Assembly (NCBI GenBank): GCA_016125085.1
Contig: WGMM01000028.1
Location: 1-64,000 of the forward strand
Direction: 5' to 3'
DNA from: a bacterium
Lineage (GTDB): Bacteria; Planctomycetota; Planctomycetia; Isosphaerales; Isosphaeraceae
Length of the DNA: 64,000 nucleotides
The notes under the pieces were generated by a model. It made no database searches. It saw only the letters and a list, made by a program, of their open reading frames with translations, and had not been told where the DNA came from. Positions 16,674 to 24,550 of this stretch are shown here, in pieces; position 1 is the first letter of the stretch; every line of letters starts with the position of its first letter. The translations under genes and the position numbers were made by a program.

Positions 16674-18095
16674 TTACGCGGTGCCGCCCCGGATCATGTC
16701 CCGGCCCTGAATGCGCGGAGGGGGATCGATTCCGAAGTGGCCCAGCACCGTGGCGGTGAAGTCGATCAGGTGCAAGTTTGGCTCGGGGGCTGATCCTGGC
16801 TCGATACCCGTGCCACTGGCGATCCAGCAGCCTTCGAAGTCGTGGTTCGCCAGGTCCTGCCCGGTGTCGTTCTCGGCGGGGAAGAGGGTGTCCAGCCCCA
16901 CCATGCCGTTCGACCGCCTGCGAAGTTCGGAAAAGTAGGCAATATAGTCAGGCGGGGCGATGCCTTTGACTTCCCTGTAAATAGTCGAAGGCCTGAGCAC
17001 ACGGTTGCCCATGGGACGGCCTGTAGGGTCGACGAGGCTTTCGAGGTCTTCGACGAGCTTGCGGCCGAAGGCTTCGGCTTCTTCAGGCTTGAGAACGCCC
17101 TGGGGCTCGCGGCCTGCGACATTGAGGAAGATGCGGCCATAGTAGCCACCTTCGCCCCAGGCCCGGGTTTTCGACCAGTCGACGAAGGCGTTTTCCAGCC
17201 GGGTCGGCTTGGCGGGCGGCTTGAGGAAGACCAGGTCGCCACGCTCGGCCAGCCACTGATTGATGGCGAAGCCGCCCTCCATGGCGCGGGCACCGTGATC
17301 GGAAAGCAGGTAAACCGTGCGAGGTTCGCCCACGGTGTCGAGCAGAAGGCCGATTTCTTCGTCGAGCAGCTTGTAGTAGTCGATCAGGATCCCCAGGATC
17401 GGGTCGATGCGTGCGGCCTCTTCCGGAGTGCTGGCGTTTTCGGGCCAATCGCGCCAGAAGGCGTGCTGGGCTCGGTCCAGGCCGATTTCGACCATCATGA
17501 GGAAGTCCCACGGGCGGCTGATCGCCAGGTGACGGATCAGGGCGAACCGCTTCCGGGTCATGCGCCAGAGGTCTATGCGCAAGCGTTCGACTTCGTCGGT
17601 GCGGAAATTCTCGATGTCGAATTCGTAGGGATGTACGCTGGGCAGCGTGGCAATTTCCTGGGCCAGTTCGGGGGGCCAGGTGTAGGCCGACTTGATGGAC
17701 GGTGTGAGGAAATCCGCGACCAGGCAGCCATTGACGGGCCTGGGCGGATAGGTCTGGGGGATGCCGACGAGGATGGACCGGAGGCAGGCGCTGTCGAGAT
17801 AGTTCCAGATGCGCTGTTCGTCGTTGACGAGCGATGTCGCCGTAAACATTTTGCCGTACCCGCGGTCGGACCGGTTACGGAAGCCGTAGCAGCCGAGCTG
17901 GCCGGCGTCCAGGCCCGTGGTGGCGACCATCCAGGCGGGCACGGTGATCGGCGGATCGCAACTCCGCAGCGGCCCGAACCGGCCGTTCTGGCGGAGGCGG
18001 TCGATGTTCGGCAGATGGCCGGCCAGTCGGTGAAACATCAACTCGGGGGCGGCTGAGTCGAGCCCGATGACCACGAGTCGCAAAGGCTTAGGCAT
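16674..18095 (-). CDS. Alkaline-phosphatase-superfamily type I phosphodiesterase
   Basis: 473 residues from MPKPLRLVVIGLDSA. The frame extends 23 codons further upstream, but that part is translation of a palindromic repeat (MEKGSDPFF...), so the internal ATG is preferred. Superfamily features: metal-binding Asp in VVIGLD (about 9-14), a nucleophile Thr in the ITVPAWMVATTGLDAG region (about 55-70), LLSDHGARAMEGGF (metal-binding Asp-His), and a C-terminal DFTATVLGHFGI. This is the type I phosphodiesterase/nucleotide pyrophosphatase branch. No N-terminal signal peptide is evident. Placed between epsI and a glycosyltransferase, it may remove or transfer a phospho-group on a glycan or lipid intermediate; that role is inference. 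Confidence 0.85.
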   Translation of the reverse strand: MPKPLRLVVIGLDSAAPELMFHRLAGHLPNIDRLRQNGRFGPLRSCDPPITVPAWMVATTGLDAGQLGCYGFRNRSDRGYGKMFTATSLVNDEQRIWNYLDSACLRSILVGIPQTYPPRPVNGCLVADFLTPSIKSAYTWPPELAQEIATLPSVHPYEFDIENFRTDEVERLRIDLWRMTRKRFALIRHLAISRPWDFLMMVEIGLDRAQHAFWRDWPENASTPEEAARIDPILGILIDYYKLLDEEIGLLLDTVGEPRTVYLLSDHGARAMEGGFAINQWLAERGDLVFLKPPAKPTRLENAFVDWSKTRAWGEGGYYGRIFLNVAGREPQGVLKPEEAEAFGRKLVEDLESLVDPTGRPMGNRVLRPSTIYREVKGIAPPDYIAYFSELRRRSNGMVGLDTLFPAENDTGQDLANHDFEGCWIASGTGIEPGSAPEPNLHLIDFTATVLGHFGIDPPPRIQGRDMIRGGTA

Positions 18096-18137
18096 CGTGA
18101 AAAAATCGGGCTCCGTTCCGTGGCTGCCGCTCATCCG

Positions 18138-18198
18138 AAAAAAGGGGTCAGACCCCTTTTCCACTCTCCCTCCGAAAAAGGGGTCTGACCCCTTTTTC
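18138..18198. repeat. Pair of GGGGTC/GACCCC palindromes (REP-like), copy 1
   Basis: Two palindromes, each a perfect hairpin of A-run, GGGGTC, one central base, GACCCC, T-run. The first (18140-18160) has central A, the second (18175-18197) central T, so the two copies are mutually inverted. They are 14 nt apart and each is preceded by CCG. They sit between epsI and the phosphodiesterase gene. With T-runs on both strands each could terminate transcription in either direction. The same pair occurs at 46313-46400. Confidence 0.85.
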
Positions 18199-18201
18199 TA
18201 T

Positions 18202-18873
18202 TTACGGCCGGAAGTAGGTGTCGCGGTTTTCGGGCAGGAAGGGTTCGAGTTCCGTCAGCAGGCTCTGGGCGAAGTCGGCCAGCAGTTCCTGGCGCTCTTC
18301 GTCCTGGGGGCGGAAGATTTCGATCGTCATGCTCGAGCCCCGTGTCGTCCGCCCGTGGCTTGAGCGGCTGGTGATCGGCAGGCCCCGGATGGCCTTGTGG
18401 ATCGAACCTTCGCCGAAGATGTAGTACCAGAAGCCGAGCCGCTGGATCGTCGAGTCTTTCGAGTAGCCGAGCACCGATATCGGAACGGGCCGGCCGGCCG
18501 GGTCGTTCAGAGTGACGGTGTCGTTGAGCGATTCCACGCGCGACCACCCGCCCGATGGCAGGCACACTTCCGGGCTGTGCCGCAGATTCAGGCCGTTCAC
18601 GGAGTAGTTGATCCACAGCGAAACACGCTGGCCGGGATAACGCTGGTGTTCGTAGATGCGGTTGACGTAATCGTCCGTCTGGGCCTCTTCGACGATCTCC
18701 GAAGCGATCGGTTCGTCGCGGCCCTGCCAGTCGCCGATCACCATCGGCAGTTCGGTCAGAGATCGCCTCAGTTTCGGCCGTTCGATCGTCGCTGAGCGTT
18801 CCATCGCTGCGTGGGCCACCAGGCCGACGCCGAGCATTCCGAGTGTGAGGATGACACGGTTTCTGACCTTCAT
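18202..18873 (-). CDS. epsI: Exosortase-associated EpsI-domain protein
   Basis: 223 residues. The ATG at 18873 overlaps the exosortase stop by ATGA; sequence further upstream in this frame is antisense to nothing real and shadows the exosortase. An N-terminal membrane anchor (VILTLGMLGVGLVAHAAM) is followed by the EpsI domain: LPMVIGDWQGRDE, YINYSVNGLNLRHSPEVCLPSGGW-type core with Cys104, and FWYYIFGEGS (the published family shows the same conserved Cys and aromatic pattern). EpsI proteins always accompany exosortases in polysaccharide loci, as a separate gene or a fusion. Their biochemical role is not settled. The gene ends at the palindrome pair. Confidence 0.86.
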   Translation of the reverse strand: MKVRNRVILTLGMLGVGLVAHAAMERSATIERPKLRRSLTELPMVIGDWQGRDEPIASEIVEEAQTDDYVNRIYEHQRYPGQRVSLWINYSVNGLNLRHSPEVCLPSGGWSRVESLNDTVTLNDPAGRPVPISVLGYSKDSTIQRLGFWYYIFGEGSIHKAIRGLPITSRSSHGRTTRGSSMTIEIFRPQDEERQELLADFAQSLLTELEPFLPENRDTYFRP

Positions 18874-19892
18874 ACGCGCGCTCCCTGCACGACGCCCCTG
18901 GGCGTTTCCATGCCTTCCGGCTCGCTGGATTTGGCCGATGCCGAACCGGCGGCGAAGACTTCGGTCATGGCGTTGAGGATCATCATTTCGAGCTGCAGCA
19001 GGGCCAGCCCGCCCAGCATCAGCACCATGCCCTCGGCCGTGTGCCACGCGCCCTGGGCGTAGTTCGGATCGACGTAGTACATGATCAACCCGGTCACGAT
19101 CACCCGGGCGATGTTCGCAACCATGGCCACGGGCACGGCACTGGCCACCAGAACCACGCGATACCACGACGGCTTGCCACTGAGGTACGCCACGGCCGCA
19201 GTGAGTGCCAGAAAGCCCGTGAGCTGACGCATGCCGCTGCACGCTTCGGCGACGAACATGCGGATGTCGCCCGGCAGTGTCAGCATATTGCCCTCGCAAA
19301 GGACCGGGATTCCGCAGGCGGTCATTACGCCCGCCGCAACCTTGCTGACGATCATCTGCAAGGGATTCGCCAGCATCGTGTACATGGCGACCGGCAGGGG
19401 GATCATGAAGACGAGAAACGCGATCGGGAAGGCGTAGGTTCGAAGCGTACCAAGGCCGAAGATCAGCGTAATCGCGCCGGCCAGGGCGACGATCATCGAA
19501 CCATCAGCCACCAGTCCGATCGGCAGAAACACCGTGACCAGGCGGCCGGCCAGGCCCAGAGCGATGAGGACGGAACCGAGCCGCACGCCGCTGGACGGGG
19601 CCGGCTCAGACCGCGGTGTCTTGCGGCTGCGCAGCTGGCGTTCGGCGGCGTAATTGGCGAAATACACGCTCAGCGGGGCGACGAGCCAGCCGTGGCTGTA
19701 ATTGTCGTCGTTGGACCACACGAACGTGAAATGCTTGAGATTTTCCCAGTAAAGCGTGGCGATCAGGCACGCCGCACCGGCCAGACCGATCAGGCTCCAG
19801 CGCCCATCGGGCGTGGCCCACCGCTGCTCCGCAAGGATTCTCAAGGCGGCTTTCGGGGGGCTGGTCTTCGTTTTCGCTTCGGTTACTTCCAT
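18870..19892 (-). CDS. Exosortase (membrane transpeptidase-like)
   Basis: 340 residues. The ATG at 19892 has GAGGAG nine nt upstream and is preferred to a GTG at 19916. About eight transmembrane segments. The catalytic triad of the exosortase/archaeosortase family is present: Cys218 in VAEACSGMRQL, Arg263 in ANIARVIVTG, His284 in AWHTAEGM. The family cleaves C-terminal sorting tails (PEP-CTERM and variants) of exported proteins near the outer face of the membrane, and its genes sit in exopolysaccharide loci, as here. Translationally coupled to epsI. No target with such a tail was recognised in this window. Confidence 0.92.
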   Translation of the reverse strand: MEVTEAKTKTSPPKAALRILAEQRWATPDGRWSLIGLAGAACLIATLYWENLKHFTFVWSNDDNYSHGWLVAPLSVYFANYAAERQLRSRKTPRSEPAPSSGVRLGSVLIALGLAGRLVTVFLPIGLVADGSMIVALAGAITLIFGLGTLRTYAFPIAFLVFMIPLPVAMYTMLANPLQMIVSKVAAGVMTACGIPVLCEGNMLTLPGDIRMFVAEACSGMRQLTGFLALTAAVAYLSGKPSWYRVVLVASAVPVAMVANIARVIVTGLIMYYVDPNYAQGAWHTAEGMVLMLGGLALLQLEMMILNAMTEVFAAGSASAKSSEPEGMETPRGVVQGARV

Positions 19893-19967
19893 GTCGTCGC
19901 ACTCCTCATCGAGCACATCGGCTCAAGGCCAGGGCCTTAAGTAAGGGCCCGGCAGCTTTCTCCCGGC

Positions 19968-22916
19968 TTAATTGGCACGTACCGTCGTTGCGGACCGGAC
20001 GGCCTCCTGCCTGGAATTCGAAAGGCCGCGGATCGTCGCGATCGCATGCCGGTCAATTTCATGATACGGGTCTTCGCCGCGGGCTTTTTTCAGGGCCAGT
20101 TTCGCGGCTTCCGTCTTGAGCGATTTCAGGTTGAGGATCCCGAGATTCAGGTAAAGTGTGCGTTTCCATTCCGACTCGGGCAATTCCTTGACCAGGCGGT
20201 CGTAGGTCGCGATCGCCAGATCCTCGTGGCCCAGCAGAGCGTTGGCCTCGGCTTTCGCCAGTTCGATCAGCTGCCGGCGTTCGTCCGAATGACTCTCGGG
20301 TACCTTCCACTGCGCGACTTTCGTGGCGAGCGAGTCGGCGTCGCCCACTCCCGCGTGCCGCATGAGCTGGGCCGCCGTCAGCCAGACGAGGGGGTTCTCA
20401 TCAGGCATCACGGCCTGCAGGGTGGCTTCGGCATTCGGCTCCTTCGTGAGCCGTTTGAGGATCGCCAGAATGCGCTTCTGCCCGGGCAGGAAGAAGCGGT
20501 TGGTGCCGAATTCGGCGTCGTAGACGATCTCTTCGTCCTTCGCAGGTTTGCGACCATCGGAAGCCAGCTTCAGGGCGATTTTGTCGATTTCGTTGGCTTT
20601 CGCATCCTGGCCGCGACGGCGTTCGAAATCGGCCTGCATGACCAGCGGCAGCACGTCCAGGCTCAGGCCTTCCAGGCCTGATTCGATACTCGCCGTTTCC
20701 GGGTTGGTGCCTTTCCAGATGCGGGCAGGCGGAAAAAGCGGGGCCTCGCGAGCGATCTCGGAGGCCATCTCCGTGGAGGTCACGGCCATCGGCTGACCCT
20801 TGTCTTCACGCATCCTTACGAAAGCGGCACGAAACCATCGCTGTACGGGTGTCACTTCCCACCAGGCGGCGGGTTTCGTCAGGCGATCCATCGACGGAGC
20901 GTCCATGCGGGGCGATGCACCCGTTTTTTCCGCGGCCAGTATCGCGCCGATCGATTTCTGCGTCAGTTCGTCCTGAACGCTCATACGATAACCGAGCGAC
21001 GTCAAAGCCGCCGCTCCGCCCAGCCAGGCGACGCACAATGCGAGGGCCGTGGGGAAGTTCATCCGCATCCATTCGTGCGGACGTGTTTTGCCAGGTGCGA
21101 CCTTCAGCGATTTCAGGTCCTCGGAACTGGCCAGCAGGAACGACCGGCCGTGCCTGTCTTCCGACCAGCGAAGGATATCCTGAGCTGAGGGCCATTCGTG
21201 GATGTCGGGCTTGCGGAGCGATTCCTCGACGGCCGCATCGATGCCGCCCCGACGCGAAGCCTCGAACCGCAGCGTTTCTGCCTCGGGCTGGTTTTCGACC
21301 TGAATTTCCGGTTGATCAGGCACGATCGTGGCCGTGGCGATGAGCGGATCGGCTTCCGCTTCGGCGGCAGCCTCATGCTCGGCGTCGGGAGCGATCAGCG
21401 TCGCGATCAGGGGAATCGGCACTGCGTCATTCTCAGCGGCGACATCGGTCGCTTCAGGGGCATGGATGTCCGCTGCGGACTGCGATAAATCGTCAGCCAC
21501 GGGCAGTGCGTCCGGTTCGACGGCCGTTTCTGCGTGAGTCTCAAAGGGGGCGTCGGAATCGACCGGTTCGAGATTCGGGCCGACCGAATCAAGCCAGGTT
21601 TCGAATTCCTGAATCGAGGCTTCGAGGCCCGGGGGCTCCTCAGGACTGGCGGAAATCTCGGCTTCGGCCGGAAGTTCGGCGATCGGATCGAGTTCGTCGA
21701 TGACCGCGGCGATTTCTTCGGGCGCAGCGGTTTGATCCGGCGGCTCGATCGCTGGCTCGAAGATGAAGGAAGCTGGTGAGTCGGTATGGCCAGTTTCGAC
21801 CGACGGCTCTGTTTCGGCTGCCGGTGCTTCGACAGTGTCGTGATCGAACGACAGAGGCGGGGCGAACGAATCGAGGATTTTCGGCGAAGCCTGGGAGCCC
21901 TCGCACAGGTTCGATGAATCGTGGTCGCGCAGGTAGCGGCGAAGCGGCATCGCCCGGGTGCGTGACGGGCTGATCGGGACGACGAATTCGTCACGCGGGG
22001 CCGCCGTGGGCCTGGTGACTCGACCGACGTTGCGGGCTTCGGGGCGGGGGATGTCGACACCGAAAGTGTCGACATCCGGCACGTGTTTCGCCAGTGAAAA
22101 AGCGATCGCGGCGGTCGATGCCGAAATCGCCGACCCAGAGCCGGGAACCGCTGTCGCCGCGAGTTCCGCGCCGGTGATTGCGCCGAAGGCGGAAAGGGTC
22201 GAAGAAGAATCGGGCGAACGCAAGGGGCCGATTTTCAGCGACCGACCGATGGTCGGGGCCTTCGACCGCATTCCGGGCAAGTCATGATCAGGGAAGAGCA
22301 TGCCGTCGGAATACGCTGTTCTCAGCGATTCGGGCGTGGTGGCTTCGGTTTGGGCAGCCGGGGCCGAAGATTCGATCGTGGGCAAAACCGACTCGACCAT
22401 CGGCGAAACGGGCTCGGCGACCGGTTCGTCTTGCGGTTCGGGAGCGATTTCGACCAGGAGGGCGGCGGCCGGCTCGGGCGTGACTTCCACGACCGGCTCA
22501 GGGCGGACTTCGATGGCCGGAGCGATTTCAGCCGGCGGTTCAGGGCATTCGGCGACCGGCTCCGGAGTTCGCGTCAGCTCCGGCTCAGGGGCAGGGCGTG
22601 ATACGTTCAGCGGATAGAGGGCCAGCATCATTTCGACGTGGCCGATCCGGAACTTCGTGCCGTGATCGAGCGTCGTGGATTCCGAAAGGAACCCGTCGTG
22701 GATTTCGCAGCCGTCGGCAGGCCCGACGGGATGGAGCGTCCACCGGTCGGTTTCCTGCCGGAGAATCACCTGGACGTCGGAAATACGGTCCGAATGGAGC
22801 CTGATTTCGCAGCGCGGACCACGCCCGATTCGGATCGGACTTCGATTCAGTTCGAACGACCCCTCGGGCAATCCCGGATGCCGCAGGTCTCGCAGAATCA
22901 GTCGTGGTTTCGCCAT
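19968..22916 (-). CDS. FHA-domain membrane protein with TPR-like C-terminus
   Basis: 982 residues. Residues about 1-100 form an FHA domain (FELNRSPIRIGRGPRCEIRLH, SDVQVILRQE, GTKFRIGHVEMML), with the Arg and Ser of the phosphothreonine pocket visible (IGRG, SDRISD). Residues about 100-615 are a long low-complexity Glu/Pro/Ala-rich acidic region. A single membrane helix follows (about 622-642, ALCVAWLGGAAALTSLGY), then a helical TPR-like C-terminal domain (ELAKAEANALLGHEDLAIATY). FHA domains bind phosphothreonine, so it probably links Ser/Thr kinase signalling to the envelope. Its position between the O-antigen-ligase-like gene and the exosortase gene suggests a scaffold or regulator of polysaccharide assembly; that is inference. 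No catalytic motif seen. Confidence 0.82.
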   Translation of the reverse strand: MAKPRLILRDLRHPGLPEGSFELNRSPIRIGRGPRCEIRLHSDRISDVQVILRQETDRWTLHPVGPADGCEIHDGFLSESTTLDHGTKFRIGHVEMMLALYPLNVSRPAPEPELTRTPEPVAECPEPPAEIAPAIEVRPEPVVEVTPEPAAALLVEIAPEPQDEPVAEPVSPMVESVLPTIESSAPAAQTEATTPESLRTAYSDGMLFPDHDLPGMRSKAPTIGRSLKIGPLRSPDSSSTLSAFGAITGAELAATAVPGSGSAISASTAAIAFSLAKHVPDVDTFGVDIPRPEARNVGRVTRPTAAPRDEFVVPISPSRTRAMPLRRYLRDHDSSNLCEGSQASPKILDSFAPPLSFDHDTVEAPAAETEPSVETGHTDSPASFIFEPAIEPPDQTAAPEEIAAVIDELDPIAELPAEAEISASPEEPPGLEASIQEFETWLDSVGPNLEPVDSDAPFETHAETAVEPDALPVADDLSQSAADIHAPEATDVAAENDAVPIPLIATLIAPDAEHEAAAEAEADPLIATATIVPDQPEIQVENQPEAETLRFEASRRGGIDAAVEESLRKPDIHEWPSAQDILRWSEDRHGRSFLLASSEDLKSLKVAPGKTRPHEWMRMNFPTALALCVAWLGGAAALTSLGYRMSVQDELTQKSIGAILAAEKTGASPRMDAPSMDRLTKPAAWWEVTPVQRWFRAAFVRMREDKGQPMAVTSTEMASEIAREAPLFPPARIWKGTNPETASIESGLEGLSLDVLPLVMQADFERRRGQDAKANEIDKIALKLASDGRKPAKDEEIVYDAEFGTNRFFLPGQKRILAILKRLTKEPNAEATLQAVMPDENPLVWLTAAQLMRHAGVGDADSLATKVAQWKVPESHSDERRQLIELAKAEANALLGHEDLAIATYDRLVKELPESEWKRTLYLNLGILNLKSLKTEAAKLALKKARGEDPYHEIDRHAIATIRGLSNSRQEAVRSATTVRAN

Positions 22917-22966
22917 CGATGTCGCTCTTGTGTGTCACGTCCAGGGCCGCCCGGGCTAAGCCGGAA

Positions 22967-24550
22967 TCAGCCCTCGTCCCACGATTCCATGAACAGATCG
23001 CTCGCTCCGCACAGAACACGGTCCGTGATGCCCAGAAGAGCACAGGCGACCATGAGCAGCAGCGGATTATCCCAGCCTGGACTGACCCAAAAACCAGTCA
23101 GTAGTGCTGCCGAAGTGCCGAGAGTCATTCCCAGCAGGCAGCGCTGTTCGTACCCCACATGTCGAAAACCGCGGACGAGCCGAAAGGCGATCCAGCCATA
23201 GGCCAGAGCGAAAACGGCGAGGGCCACGACGCCAAGCTCAAGAATTCCGCTGATCGCGGAACTGACGGCGTTCGAAGAAACCGCGGAGGTGGTCTTCACG
23301 TAAGGTGCTACGAGAGAATAGGCGCCCAGCCCAATGCCTGTCCACCCTGATTTTTTCCAGATTTCGAGGTTTTCACGCAAAAATCCGCTGAGATCGTCAG
23401 GCTCTCGCCAGTATCGCTGAAATGAGGAATCGTCGGCGACTGTCCAATCGGCGAAAACCGCGTGACCGGCAAAGTATGCCGAGGCGAAAACCAGGCCCAG
23501 GCTCACGGGAACCCACCATTCGAGGTCGGACCGGATCGCGAAAAAGAACGCGACGGCAAGCCCCAGCGCGATTGCGGAGACGACCCAGAGCGGCACGGCC
23601 AGGCCGACCAGGGCGGCCGAGATCATGCCTGCCACGGCCATGACGCAAAACAGGACGGAGACGCCGCGGTCCTGCAGCCGCTCCCGCACCGAGAACCGGC
23701 TGCCGCGCCGCTGGCACAGGTAGCACATCGCGCCGAAGCACGCGGGCAGGGCCATCATCTGCAGGCAACCGAACGTGACGAGCCCACCTGGCAGAATGCC
23801 GATCATTTCGACTTCCGTCGGCCGCTCAATCGTCCAGAGGCCGCCGTCGCTGGCCAGGCCTTCGATCGTCGTCAGTTCGCTCCGGTGGGGGGCGTTCGTG
23901 AGATCCACCATGCCGGGGCCCAGAAACATGCGCTGGTGCGGGGTGAAGTGGCCATAGAAGCCCTCCGAACCGTCGAGCAGCTGGAGCGTGAGGATGGCCG
24001 AATGGACAGCCCCCAGAGCGACCACGAACCCGCAGACGACGATCAGCTTCGAAGAACGGTCCGTCCACATGCCGGCGAACCAGAAAACCCCGAGGCCAAG
24101 CGCAAGCCAGAGTGCCCGGCGGACCGTTTCCGCCCGGTTCAGGCTGACGGGAATGCGACTGCCCAGGGGCGGGTTCGAGGCGGTTTCGGCAGGATCGGCC
24201 AGCGCGATCGCTTCGGCGACGGGGACCCTGTCGCGGGCGTAAGCGGCTTCGGAAACCGGCGCGAAGCGTTCGACGATCCCGTGTGGCAGCGGCACGCACT
24301 GTGCGGCCGCCCAGCACATGGCCGCGATGCCGAGGAAGAGCAGGGGGCTGGAAAGGAAGAGCCTGTCCCGCCGCCAGCCGAGCCGCAGCAGGCCGCCGCC
24401 GATCGATAGCCCGACGCCGGTGATGGCCAGCGGGCGGAACCACCAGACATTGCCGCCGAAGGCGACGCCGCCGATGAGCATGATCGCGGCCAGGGGGATC
24501 AGGCAGACCCATTCCAGCCAGAAATCGCGGCGCAACAGGATCGTCGTCAT
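22967..24550 (-). CDS. O-antigen ligase/polymerase-like membrane protein
   Basis: 527 residues with about eleven hydrophobic segments. A large external loop in the middle (about 200-270, FTPHQRMFLGPGMVDL) and a later loop contain GWTGIGLGAYSLVAPYV, which resembles the Wzy_C/O-antigen ligase signature. Its start overlaps the stop of the Wzc-like gene by ATGA on the upstream side. Family members polymerise repeat units or ligate glycans on the outer face of the membrane. With a second polymerase-like protein in the operon (13833-15242), the division of labour between them is unclear. Confidence 0.75.
   Translation of the reverse strand: MTTILLRRDFWLEWVCLIPLAAIMLIGGVAFGGNVWWFRPLAITGVGLSIGGGLLRLGWRRDRLFLSSPLLFLGIAAMCWAAAQCVPLPHGIVERFAPVSEAAYARDRVPVAEAIALADPAETASNPPLGSRIPVSLNRAETVRRALWLALGLGVFWFAGMWTDRSSKLIVVCGFVVALGAVHSAILTLQLLDGSEGFYGHFTPHQRMFLGPGMVDLTNAPHRSELTTIEGLASDGGLWTIERPTEVEMIGILPGGLVTFGCLQMMALPACFGAMCYLCQRRGSRFSVRERLQDRGVSVLFCVMAVAGMISAALVGLAVPLWVVSAIALGLAVAFFFAIRSDLEWWVPVSLGLVFASAYFAGHAVFADWTVADDSSFQRYWREPDDLSGFLRENLEIWKKSGWTGIGLGAYSLVAPYVKTTSAVSSNAVSSAISGILELGVVALAVFALAYGWIAFRLVRGFRHVGYEQRCLLGMTLGTSAALLTGFWVSPGWDNPLLLMVACALLGITDRVLCGASDLFMESWDEG

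Noticed and set aside
18873..19299. Upstream extension of the epsI frame by about 140 codons
   Set aside because: It overlaps the exosortase gene, which has an intact catalytic triad, and translates to Arg/Gly/His-rich nonsense. The ATGA-coupled start at 18873 begins a clear membrane anchor.
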